Made by a program: the position numbers and the translations under genes. The notes under the pieces were generated by a model that saw nothing but the letters and a program-made list of their open reading frames with translations, was not told where the DNA came from and did no database searches. A stretch of DNA of 64,000 nt, taken from the NCBI GenBank assembly GCA_964453645.1, contig CAYVRJ010000001.1, positions 248,001 to 312,000 on the forward strand, given 5' to 3'. This document shows, one piece after another, positions 34,125 through 42,381 of this stretch (positions within the stretch are counted from its first letter, which is position 1; every line of letters begins with the position of its first letter). The DNA comes from CAYVRJ01 sp964453645. Its GTDB lineage: Bacteria; Bacillota; Clostridia; Christensenellales; JAWKQI01.

Positions 34125-35657
34125 ATGCTTGCAAGGGTTTTAAGCTTGGCACTCATCGGGCTGAATGGTTTTTTGATTACCTGTGAAGTCCATGCGGGGG
34201 CAGGTTTGCCCAAAATTGAAATGGTGGGTCTGCCCGGTCAGGCGGTGAAAGAATCCAAAGAGCGGGTGCGGTTGGCCATCAAAAACAGTGGATTGGAAAT
34301 ACCCCCCTGTCAAATCGTCATCAACTTAGCTCCGGCGGATATAAAAAAGGAAGTGCCGGTGTTTGACTTACCCATTGCAGTGGCACTGCTCCGAGCAATC
34401 GGCATAATCGGTCACGTGCCCGAGGATATGGCTTTTTTTGGCGAATTGTCCTTAAACGGGGAATTGCGGCCCATCAACGGGGTGTTGCCCATGGCGGTGG
34501 AGGCCAGACGGCTGGGTATAAAAACCATGGTGGTGCCCTATGAAAACGCCAAAGAAGCCAGTTATATTGAAGATATCAACATCTTAGCTCCAACGAACTT
34601 AAACGACATCATCAACCATCTCATGGGACAAAAGATGGACTATTTTCCAAAATCAAACTTCGAAGCATTAAGCACGGATGCCATGGAATCCACAGACTTT
34701 TCTCTAATTAAGGGACAGGATGAGGCCAAGCGTGCGGCTGAAATTGCTGCTGCGGGTTGCCACAACCTGTTGTTCATCGGCTCTCCCGGCTCGGGTAAAA
34801 CCATGCTGGCTCGGGCAACTGCGGGCATTTTACCCCCGCTCACCTTTGATGAAGCATTGGAAGTGACAAAAATTCACTCCATTGCAGGGATGCTCAAGGA
34901 TGCAGGGTTGATCGGCGCACGGCCGTTTCGAAGCCCTCACCACACGGTTTCTGCCGCTGCCCTCACAGGGGGAGGGCCAAAGTCCAAACCCGGGGAGATC
35001 AGCTTAGCCCACAAGGGGGTGCTCTTTTTAGATGAACTGGCGGAGTTTCCCAAACAAGTGCTGGAGTCTTTGCGCATCCCACTGGAGGACGGAAGCGTAT
35101 CCATCGCCCGAGTGGCAGCAAAGGTCACATATCCTGCGGAATTTATGCTCATTGCAGCCATGAACCCCTGCCCCTGCGGCAATTTCGGTTCGGGTGTAAA
35201 GCGGTGTACCTGCAACAAACAAAAGATTCAAAACTACATCAACAAAATATCGGCACCCTTTTTGGACAGAGTGGACTTACACATGGAGATGGGGCCGGTG
35301 AGCTACCGAGAGTTTCACTCAGAGGCGGAAGGGGAGCGTTCGGAAGTGGTGCGGGAGCGGGTGAAGCGTGCCCGGGAGATTCAAAAGGAGCGGTATGCGG
35401 GGGAGGGTATTACTTGCAATGCAAGGCTTACCAATGAACTTTTAAAAAAATACTGCAAGTTAAGTGACCAATGTTCGTCATTTTTAGAGCGTGCCTGCGA
35501 TACCTATGCCTTTTCTGCCCGAACCATGACCCGCATCATCAAAGTGTCTCGAACCATTGCAGACATCGAGGGGCAAGAGGCGATCGCATTGGAACACATC
35601 GCCGAGGCGGTGCAGTACCGCATTATAGACAGAAAGTACTGGAACTATGAAAACTGA
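34125..35657 (+). CDS. comM: ComM/YifB-family AAA+ ATPase (Mg-chelatase-like)
   Basis: A 510-residue protein: an N-terminal Lon-S5-like domain (VHAGAGLPKIEMVGLPG), a Mg-chelatase-type AAA+ core with Walker A GSPGSGKT at 219-226 and FRSPHHTVS, a Cys-rich NPCPCG segment, and a C-terminal lid domain. ComM is a hexameric helicase that promotes branch migration during natural transformation. Its neighbour is dprA, whose product loads RecA on transforming DNA, and the two overlap by 11 bases, so a joint role is likely. Competence itself is not shown. Confidence 0.92.
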   Translation: MLARVLSLALIGLNGFLITCEVHAGAGLPKIEMVGLPGQAVKESKERVRLAIKNSGLEIPPCQIVINLAPADIKKEVPVFDLPIAVALLRAIGIIGHVPEDMAFFGELSLNGELRPINGVLPMAVEARRLGIKTMVVPYENAKEASYIEDINILAPTNLNDIINHLMGQKMDYFPKSNFEALSTDAMESTDFSLIKGQDEAKRAAEIAAAGCHNLLFIGSPGSGKTMLARATAGILPPLTFDEALEVTKIHSIAGMLKDAGLIGARPFRSPHHTVSAAALTGGGPKSKPGEISLAHKGVLFLDELAEFPKQVLESLRIPLEDGSVSIARVAAKVTYPAEFMLIAAMNPCPCGNFGSGVKRCTCNKQKIQNYINKISAPFLDRVDLHMEMGPVSYREFHSEAEGERSEVVRERVKRAREIQKERYAGEGITCNARLTNELLKKYCKLSDQCSSFLERACDTYAFSARTMTRIIKVSRTIADIEGQEAIALEHIAEAVQYRIIDRKYWNYEN

Positions 35658-36780
35658 GTACTCTCAAACCGAAAAACTTTGGATTTATTTATCAACGGTC
35701 ACCGGGTTAGGCCCGGTAACTTTTTATAAGATTTTATCCGAAGCGGTGGATGTGGTGAATTTCTACGACAATGCAGAAGACATTTTATTAAAAGTGAACC
35801 TGCCCGAAGCGGTGGAAGCGGGCATACGGGTGTGTGTTACCAAAGCCAGAATGGACGACTTCTTTGAACTGCTGCAAAAGCTAAAGGTTTCGGCCTACTG
35901 CTGTTTTAATCCAGAGTATCCCCTTTATTTAAACGACATCCCCACTCCTCCGCCCGTGCTCTACGCCCGGGGGGACGTGATGTGTATCAACGACCGAACG
36001 GTGGCTGTGGTGGGCACGAGGAAGTGCACCAAAGAGGGATATGCCAAGACCAAAGAAATTGCCTGTGAACTGGCAAAAAACGGAGTGAGTATCATCTCAG
36101 GGTTAGCCATGGGGATCGACAGCGCCGCCCACGTGGGTGCACTTGAGGGGCAGGGAATCACGCTGGGTGTGATGGCCGGAGGGGTGGAGAACGTCTACCC
36201 CAAGTCCAACGAAGCGCTGTACAACCAAATCATTGAGCGGGGTGCGGTGATTTCCGAAAACCCGCCCGGGGTGCCGGTGTTATCCGGAGCCTTTCCCGCA
36301 CGAAACAGAATTATTGCAGGGCTGTGCAGAGGGGTGGTCATCGGAGAATCCCCCATGAAGAGTGGCACAGCCATCACCCTAAAATATGCTGCGGACTTCG
36401 ATCGAAACGTATTTGCCCTTGCGGGGCAGGGTCATTTGTACGCCCTCGCCCAGTCCGCGGTGGAGTGCGGCGCAGTGGAAGTAACGTGTGCGGACGACAT
36501 ATTGTTAGAAATGGATTGGGAACCATTAAAAAATAATAATAATACAGAAAAAGTACAGTATAATATAAACAAAGTGGAAACAATATCCCAAAAACCAAAA
36601 GTTGTGCTTGATTTTTATGAGCAAGAACTATATAATTTGCTCTTGAACGGATATTGTGACCTGGAAGACATACTGCAAAAGCTGAATATTCCGCCCGCAA
36701 AACTCAACACTATGATCACAATGATGGAACTAAACGGACTCATAGAGCGCACAGCGGGAAAGCGTCTCAAGATTAAGTAG
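35647..36780 (+). CDS. dprA: DNA-processing protein DprA
   Basis: A 377-residue protein. An N-terminal helix-hairpin-helix/SAM-like region (VTGLGPVTFYKIL) precedes a Rossmann core with VGTRKCT, ISGLAMGIDSAAH and FPARNRIIAG, then a C-terminal winged helix (residues about 310-377). DprA protects incoming single-stranded DNA and loads RecA. A stretch rich in Asn and Lys (36526-36600) links the two domains and is AT-rich. In B. subtilis dprA precedes topA too. Confidence 0.93.
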   Translation: MKTEYSQTEKLWIYLSTVTGLGPVTFYKILSEAVDVVNFYDNAEDILLKVNLPEAVEAGIRVCVTKARMDDFFELLQKLKVSAYCCFNPEYPLYLNDIPTPPPVLYARGDVMCINDRTVAVVGTRKCTKEGYAKTKEIACELAKNGVSIISGLAMGIDSAAHVGALEGQGITLGVMAGGVENVYPKSNEALYNQIIERGAVISENPPGVPVLSGAFPARNRIIAGLCRGVVIGESPMKSGTAITLKYAADFDRNVFALAGQGHLYALAQSAVECGAVEVTCADDILLEMDWEPLKNNNNTEKVQYNINKVETISQKPKVVLDFYEQELYNLLLNGYCDLEDILQKLNIPPAKLNTMITMMELNGLIERTAGKRLKIK

Positions 36781-36793
36781 GAGGTATGCCATT

Positions 36794-39028
36794 GTGCCCC
36801 CAGCAGAGAAAAAGAAATCCACTGCCAAGGCAACAGCAGCTACAAAATCCAAAGGGAAAACAAAAGCAGCAGCAGCCGCAAAAAAAACAACCCGTACAAA
36901 AAAGACTACGGAAACACTTCCGGACTACTATAATCTGGTTATCGTCGAGTCCCCCGCAAAGGCAAAGACGATCTCAAAGTTCTTAGGTTCGGATTATATT
37001 ATTCGTGCGTCCAACGGCCATATCGTGGATCTGCCCAAGAGTAAGATGGGGGTGGATGTTGAAAACAACTATACCCCTGAATATATCGTCATCCGGGGAA
37101 AGTCTGAGCTGGTTCGGGAACTGAAGAAGTGTGCCGACAAAGCCGAAAAGATTTTTCTGGCAACCGACCCTGACCGTGAGGGAGAGGCAATTTCATGGCA
37201 CATCTCCAACCTTTTGGGGGACAACGCACAAAAGGCTGTGCGCATCGAGTTTAACGAGATCACAAAAAATGCTGTGGTGGGCGCCATTGAGTCCCCCCGG
37301 CACATCGACGAAAATTTAGTCAACGCCCAGCAGGCCAGAAGGGTGCTGGACAGACTGGTGGGTTACAAACTCTCTCCCTTTTTGTGGCATAAAGTCAAGC
37401 GGGGGCTGAGTGCGGGCAGGGTGCAGTCGGTGGCTGTGAAGATCATCTGCGACAGAGAGCAGGAGATTTTGGCCTTTGTGCCCAAGGAATACTGGACCAT
37501 CGATGCAACCCTATTTAATGCAGATAAAACCGAAACCTTTATCGCCAAATACTACGGCGACCCAAAAAAGAGGGATATAGACGACGAAGAAGCAGTGAAC
37601 GCTATTTTAGCGGACATTCAAAACAAACCCTACACTGTGAACACAGTGAAGAAGTCCCAAAAGCGGAGGAGGTCATCTCCCCCCTTCACAACCAGCTCCC
37701 TGCAACAGGAGGCTTCCCGGAAGTTGGGTTTTACCACTTCCAGAACCATGCTCATCGCCCAGCAGTTGTACGAGGGTATTGACATCCCCGGCCAAGGGGC
37801 AACTGGTCTGGTGACATATATTAGAACGGACTCAACCAGAGTGTCGGCGGAGGCGCTGGGCGCTGTTCGGGAATACATCGAGCGGGAGTACCCCGACTGT
37901 TTACCCGACAAACCAAACGTGTATGCCGCAAAGAAAAATGCACAGGATGCCCACGAAGCCATCCGGCCTTCGTATTTAAATTTAACCCCCGATCACTTAA
38001 AAGACGTGTTGTCCAAAGACCAGCACAAGTTATACAAGCTGATCTTCGAGCGGTTTGTGGCCAGCCAGATGAAAGAGGCGCTGTACGACACCGTGTCCAT
38101 CGATCTGTCCGTCGACAAACACGCCTTTAAGGCCAGCGGTTCCATCCTGAAATTTAAGGGATATCTTTCGGTTTACGACAACTTTGAGGAGTCTAAAAAG
38201 GAAGATCAGTTGGAGAACAAAAACCGTCTTCCCGAGATTAACGAAGGAGAGGTGCTCACGGCGAAGAATATTTTACCCGAACAGCACTTCACCCAGCCAC
38301 CCCCCCGATACAACGAGGCAAGCCTTGTGAAACTGTTGGAGGAAAAGGGCATTGGCAGACCATCCACCTATTCGCCCATCATCTCCACCATTCAGGAGCG
38401 GGGTTATGTGAAAAAAGAGGGAAGAAACCTCATGCCCACCGATCTCGGTATGATCGTGAACGATTTGATGAAGAACACCTTCACCAATATTGTAAATATC
38501 GAATTTACCGCCGGGTTGGAAGAGCGGTTGGATAGCATCGAAAACGAGGGTGTGGATTGGAAAGCGGTATTAGATAATTTTTACAAACCCTTTGACGATA
38601 CCTTAACTGTAGCCGAAAAGACAGTCCAGCGGGTGGAATTACCCGTTGTGGAGTCCGACGAAGTGTGCGACAAGTGCGGTGCTAAGATGGTGTATAAAGA
38701 GGGAAGGTTTGGGCAGTTTTTAGCTTGCCCCAACTACCCCGAGTGTAAGAACACCAAGGCTATCGTCAAGACCATCGACGTGCCCTGCCCCAAGTGCCAG
38801 AGCAGAATTGTGATTAAACGATCCAAAAATAAAAAGACATTTTATGGATGCGAAAAATATCCCGAGTGTGATTTTGTCACTTGGAATATGCCCCTCAACG
38901 AAAAGTGCCCCGAGTGCGGTTCCCTCTTGAGCTTGCACAGGATCGGCAACGGCAGGGGATATAAAAAATGTATGAACGAGGAATGTGTGACAAACCAGAA
39001 GAAAAAGAAAGATGACAAAGAGAGTTAA
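36794..39028 (+). CDS. topA: DNA topoisomerase I with Lys/Ala-rich N-terminal tail
   Basis: A 744-residue type IA topoisomerase that relaxes negative supercoils. The TOPRIM domain starts with NLVIVESPAKAKTI at about 47; the active-site Tyr342 lies in VTYIRTDSTR; three Cys4 zinc ribbons sit at the C-terminus (CDKCG, CPKCQ, CPECG). The first 46 residues are a low-complexity tail of Lys, Ala and Thr, like eukaryotic histone H1 tails; there is no later start codon before the TOPRIM domain, so the tail is real. GTG 36794 lies about 9 bases after AGGAGG. The 3' end overlaps trmFO by 17 bases. Confidence 0.96.
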   Translation: MPPAEKKKSTAKATAATKSKGKTKAAAAAKKTTRTKKTTETLPDYYNLVIVESPAKAKTISKFLGSDYIIRASNGHIVDLPKSKMGVDVENNYTPEYIVIRGKSELVRELKKCADKAEKIFLATDPDREGEAISWHISNLLGDNAQKAVRIEFNEITKNAVVGAIESPRHIDENLVNAQQARRVLDRLVGYKLSPFLWHKVKRGLSAGRVQSVAVKIICDREQEILAFVPKEYWTIDATLFNADKTETFIAKYYGDPKKRDIDDEEAVNAILADIQNKPYTVNTVKKSQKRRRSSPPFTTSSLQQEASRKLGFTTSRTMLIAQQLYEGIDIPGQGATGLVTYIRTDSTRVSAEALGAVREYIEREYPDCLPDKPNVYAAKKNAQDAHEAIRPSYLNLTPDHLKDVLSKDQHKLYKLIFERFVASQMKEALYDTVSIDLSVDKHAFKASGSILKFKGYLSVYDNFEESKKEDQLENKNRLPEINEGEVLTAKNILPEQHFTQPPPRYNEASLVKLLEEKGIGRPSTYSPIISTIQERGYVKKEGRNLMPTDLGMIVNDLMKNTFTNIVNIEFTAGLEERLDSIENEGVDWKAVLDNFYKPFDDTLTVAEKTVQRVELPVVESDEVCDKCGAKMVYKEGRFGQFLACPNYPECKNTKAIVKTIDVPCPKCQSRIVIKRSKNKKTFYGCEKYPECDFVTWNMPLNEKCPECGSLLSLHRIGNGRGYKKCMNEECVTNQKKKKDDKES

Positions 39029-40340
39029 CATAATCGGCGGGGGACTTGCGGGGTGTGAAGCTGCGCACCAGTTGTCCCGTCGAGGGATCGATGTGGTGTT
39101 GTTCGACATCAAACCAAAGGAGATGACCCCAGCCCACACCTATTCGGGGCTTGGCGAACTGGTCTGTTCCAATTCCCTCAAGGCAACTGCGCTGAGTAAT
39201 GCTGGGGGGCTACTCAAGGCCGAGATGGAAGCCTTGGGTTCCTTGGTGATTGCTGCTGCCAAAAAGACCAGCGTCTCGGCCGGTGGCGCACTGGCGGTGG
39301 ATCGATATGCCTTTTCGGACTACATCACCCAAACCCTAAAGGAGTGCGGCAACGTTGAATTTGTGTGCGGTGAAGTGACGGACATTCCAACAGATGAAAC
39401 CACCATCGTTGCGGCAGGGCCTCTGTGCACCCCGGCCCTGTGCCAAAAAATTATGGAACGCACCGGGAAAGAGCACTTTCATTTTTTTGATGCTGCTTCT
39501 CCCATCGTCACCTTTGATTCGGTGGATATGGACAGTGCCTTTTTTGCCTCTCGGTACGACAAGGGGGAGAGCGATTATTTAAACTGCCCCATGGACAAAG
39601 AGGAGTACGAACTCTTTTATCGGGAATTGGTTGGCGCCCAGTGTGTGGAACTGAAAAGTTTTGAGCAAAACGTGTTCGAGGGGTGTATGCCCGTGGAAGT
39701 CATGGGGAAACGGGGGGAGGACACCCTGCGGTTTGGCCCCTTAAAACCCGTTGGGTTGTACGACCCTAGGACGGGAAAGCGACCCTATGCGGTGGTGCAG
39801 CTTCGAGCGGAGACGAATTCCCGGGAACTGTATAATTTAGTTGGGTTCCAGACAAATCTCACGTTCGGCGAACAAAAGAGGGTGTTTTCCCTCATACCTG
39901 CCCTGAGAAATGCTGAATTTGTGCGCTACGGGGTGATGCATAAAAATACGTATATCAATGCACCTGCCCTGCTCAACCGCTATTATCAGCTAAAAGAAAA
40001 CACAAATACATACTTTGCCGGGCAGATCACAGGGGTGGAAGGGTATGTGGAATCCGCATCCAGCGGTCTTTTGTGCGGCATTTTTGCTGCCTGTGATAAA
40101 TTGCACTTGCCATATCCAGAATTCAGCGATAAACTGGCTATAGGTGCACTGCCGGGCTATATTGTGGGCGCAAGTGAGCAGCATTTTCAACCAATGAATA
40201 TAAATTTCGGTATAATGGCACCGCCGGAGGTTAAACTCAAAAACAAGATTCAAAACCGTGAGGAAATGGCAAAGCGTGCCTTGTTTGAATTAAATGAGAT
40301 GATAGAGCGATACGAAGTATTAAAACAGACGAGAGGATAA
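39012..40340 (+). CDS. trmFO: Methylene-THF-tRNA uracil54 methyltransferase (TrmFO)
   Basis: A 442-residue flavoprotein that makes T54 in tRNA using methylenetetrahydrofolate, the Gram-positive route. The FAD motif GGGLAGCEAA (9-18), CSNSLKA and ITGVEGYVESASSGLL are family-specific. It starts inside topA, an arrangement shared with many Firmicutes. In B. subtilis xerC-like codV follows; here hslV follows directly. Confidence 0.96.
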   Translation: MTKRVNIIGGGLAGCEAAHQLSRRGIDVVLFDIKPKEMTPAHTYSGLGELVCSNSLKATALSNAGGLLKAEMEALGSLVIAAAKKTSVSAGGALAVDRYAFSDYITQTLKECGNVEFVCGEVTDIPTDETTIVAAGPLCTPALCQKIMERTGKEHFHFFDAASPIVTFDSVDMDSAFFASRYDKGESDYLNCPMDKEEYELFYRELVGAQCVELKSFEQNVFEGCMPVEVMGKRGEDTLRFGPLKPVGLYDPRTGKRPYAVVQLRAETNSRELYNLVGFQTNLTFGEQKRVFSLIPALRNAEFVRYGVMHKNTYINAPALLNRYYQLKENTNTYFAGQITGVEGYVESASSGLLCGIFAACDKLHLPYPEFSDKLAIGALPGYIVGASEQHFQPMNINFGIMAPPEVKLKNKIQNREEMAKRALFELNEMIERYEVLKQTRG

Positions 40341-40345
40341 ACGAG

Positions 40346-40876
40346 ATGTTTGATGCAACCACCATTATTGCCGTGAAAAAAGACGGCAAAATAGCCATTG
40401 GGGGCGACGGTCAGGTCACCATGGGGGAGAGAACGGTCATGAAGCATACCGCCAAAAAGGTACGGAAGCTGTATAACAACACCGTGGCCGTGGGTTTTGC
40501 CGGTTCCGTTGCCGATGCCTTCGATCTTTGCGAAAAGTTTGAACACAAGTTGGAAGAGTATAACGGAAGCATCCACCGCTCGGCTGTGGAGCTTGCTAAA
40601 GACTGGCGAAGCGATAAAATTCTTAGAAAATTAGAAGCGCTGCTCATTGCAGCCGATAAAGAAGATATACTCATCATTGCCGGTTCGGGTGAAGTCATCG
40701 ACCCGGACGACGGCATTGCCGCCATCGGTTCGGGTGGGGAATACGCCCGGTCTGCCGCAAAGGCCTTGGTGCACAACACGGAGCTTTCGGCTGCGGAAAT
40801 TGTGCGGAAGTCTCTGGAGATTGCGGCACAAATTTGTGTGTTCACCAACGACAACATAACCGTACTCGAGGTTTAG
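40346..40876 (+). CDS. hslV: ATP-dependent protease subunit HslV (ClpQ)
   Basis: A 176-residue proteasome-like peptidase. The active nucleophile should be Thr5 or Thr6 in DATTIIAV, exposed by removal of a short propeptide; GDGQVTMG and GFAGSVADAF are typical, as is IGSGGEYA. HslV dodecamers are opened by HslU. It is 5 bases from trmFO and 12 bases from hslU. Confidence 0.96.
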   Translation: MFDATTIIAVKKDGKIAIGGDGQVTMGERTVMKHTAKKVRKLYNNTVAVGFAGSVADAFDLCEKFEHKLEEYNGSIHRSAVELAKDWRSDKILRKLEALLIAADKEDILIIAGSGEVIDPDDGIAAIGSGGEYARSAAKALVHNTELSAAEIVRKSLEIAAQICVFTNDNITVLEV

Positions 40877-40888
40877 GAGGAGCAAACC

Positions 40889-42277
40889 ATGGCACATTTA
40901 ACACCCAAAGAGATTGTGAACGAACTGGATAAATATATCATCGGCCAGGCGGATGCCAAGAAGGCAGTGGCTATTGCCCTGCGCAACCGCTACAGACGCT
41001 CGCTGCTGCCCAAAGAATTGCAAGACGAAATCACACCCAAAAACATCATCATGATCGGGCCTACCGGCGTTGGTAAAACCGAAATCGCAAGGAGACTCTC
41101 CAAGCTGATGAACGCACCCTTTGTGAAGGTGGAGGCCACGAAGTTTACCGAAGTGGGTTATGTGGGCAGGGATGTGGACTCGATCGTGCGGGATCTGGTG
41201 GAGGCATCTATCCGCATGGTGAAGCAAAACAGGTTGTCCACCGTGCAGGAAAAGGCGGAAGAGCAGGCCTATGAGCGTCTGTGCGACATCATCATGGCCC
41301 CCATGGATAAAAAAGCCCAACAGCAGCAAACCAGCCCCTTCATGGCACTGTTCGGCCAACCCCAGCTCACTTCCGAGCAACAGCCAACGGCAGAAGAAGA
41401 GCAGGAGAGTATGACCAAACGCCAAGCAGTGCTCTACGACATCAAGTCGGGCAGAATCGACAACGACATCATCGAGGTGGAAGTGGAAGACAACCACCAG
41501 TTGGGCATTGAAATGGCCAGCATCGGCATCGACATGAATCTGGGGGATGTGTTTGGGGGAATACTGCCCAAAAAGACAAAAAAGAGAAGGGTTTCCGTGG
41601 CTGAGGCGAAGAAGATTCTCACCCAGCAGGAAGCCGATAAGCTCATCGATATGGACGAAGTGACCACAAGGGCCATTGAACTGGCCGAGCAGGAGGGCAT
41701 CGTCTTTTTGGATGAAATCGATAAAATTGCCGGAAAAACTGCGGGACACGGTGCGGAAGTCTCTCGGGAGGGGGTTCAGCGGGATATCCTGCCCATCGTG
41801 GAAGGGTCCACTGTTGCAACAAAGTATGGCCCGGTGAAGACCGACTACATGCTGTTTATTGCAGCAGGTGCATTTCATGTGGCGAAAATTTCCGATTTAA
41901 TTCCCGAATTGCAGGGACGTTTCCCCATTAAAGTGGAACTGTCCAGCTTGGACAGAAAGGATCTGCTGCAAATTCTCACCCAGCCTCAAAACGCAATTAC
42001 CAAGCAATATCAGGCGTTACTCAAGACCGAGGGTGTGAACTTGGTGTTTACCGACGATGCACTGGAAGAAATTGCAAAATCCTCCCAGATTCTCAACGAA
42101 AATTCCGAAAACATTGGGGCAAGAAGGCTGCACACCATAATGGAAAACATTTTGGAGGACATCTCCTTTAATGCCGGGGGTGGATTGGATGTTGAAGTGG
42201 TTGTCAATGCGGAATACGTCCGCAACCATCTCAACGACAAAGCCGTGGAGCGCAACTTGTCAAAATTTATTTTATAA
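40889..42277 (+). CDS. hslU: HslU ATPase (ClpY) of the HslUV protease
   Basis: A 462-residue AAA+ unfoldase. Walker A GPTGVGKTE is at 57-65, Walker B VFLDEIDKIAG about residue 272, and the pore motif GYVGRD at about 90-95. The middle I-domain (about 110-240) is rich in Gln and Glu. The C-terminal SKFIL end inserts into HslV. In B. subtilis codY follows clpY; here the next gene is a nucleotidyltransferase. Confidence 0.96.
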   Translation: MAHLTPKEIVNELDKYIIGQADAKKAVAIALRNRYRRSLLPKELQDEITPKNIIMIGPTGVGKTEIARRLSKLMNAPFVKVEATKFTEVGYVGRDVDSIVRDLVEASIRMVKQNRLSTVQEKAEEQAYERLCDIIMAPMDKKAQQQQTSPFMALFGQPQLTSEQQPTAEEEQESMTKRQAVLYDIKSGRIDNDIIEVEVEDNHQLGIEMASIGIDMNLGDVFGGILPKKTKKRRVSVAEAKKILTQQEADKLIDMDEVTTRAIELAEQEGIVFLDEIDKIAGKTAGHGAEVSREGVQRDILPIVEGSTVATKYGPVKTDYMLFIAAGAFHVAKISDLIPELQGRFPIKVELSSLDRKDLLQILTQPQNAITKQYQALLKTEGVNLVFTDDALEEIAKSSQILNENSENIGARRLHTIMENILEDISFNAGGGLDVEVVVNAEYVRNHLNDKAVERNLSKFIL

Positions 42278-42381
42278 TGCGTATGGGTATCATTTAAATT
42301 CGATTTTATGAATGCAGCGTGAATAATAAACCGCTCACAGTTTAATAATAACACAAAAGGCTGACTGGAGTGTTTTGTTGA

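Noticed and set aside
40898..41878. Long minus-strand open frame of 326 codons
   Set aside because: It is fully antisense to hslU, its translation is low in recognisable motifs and rich in His and Leu, and it has no ribosome binding site.
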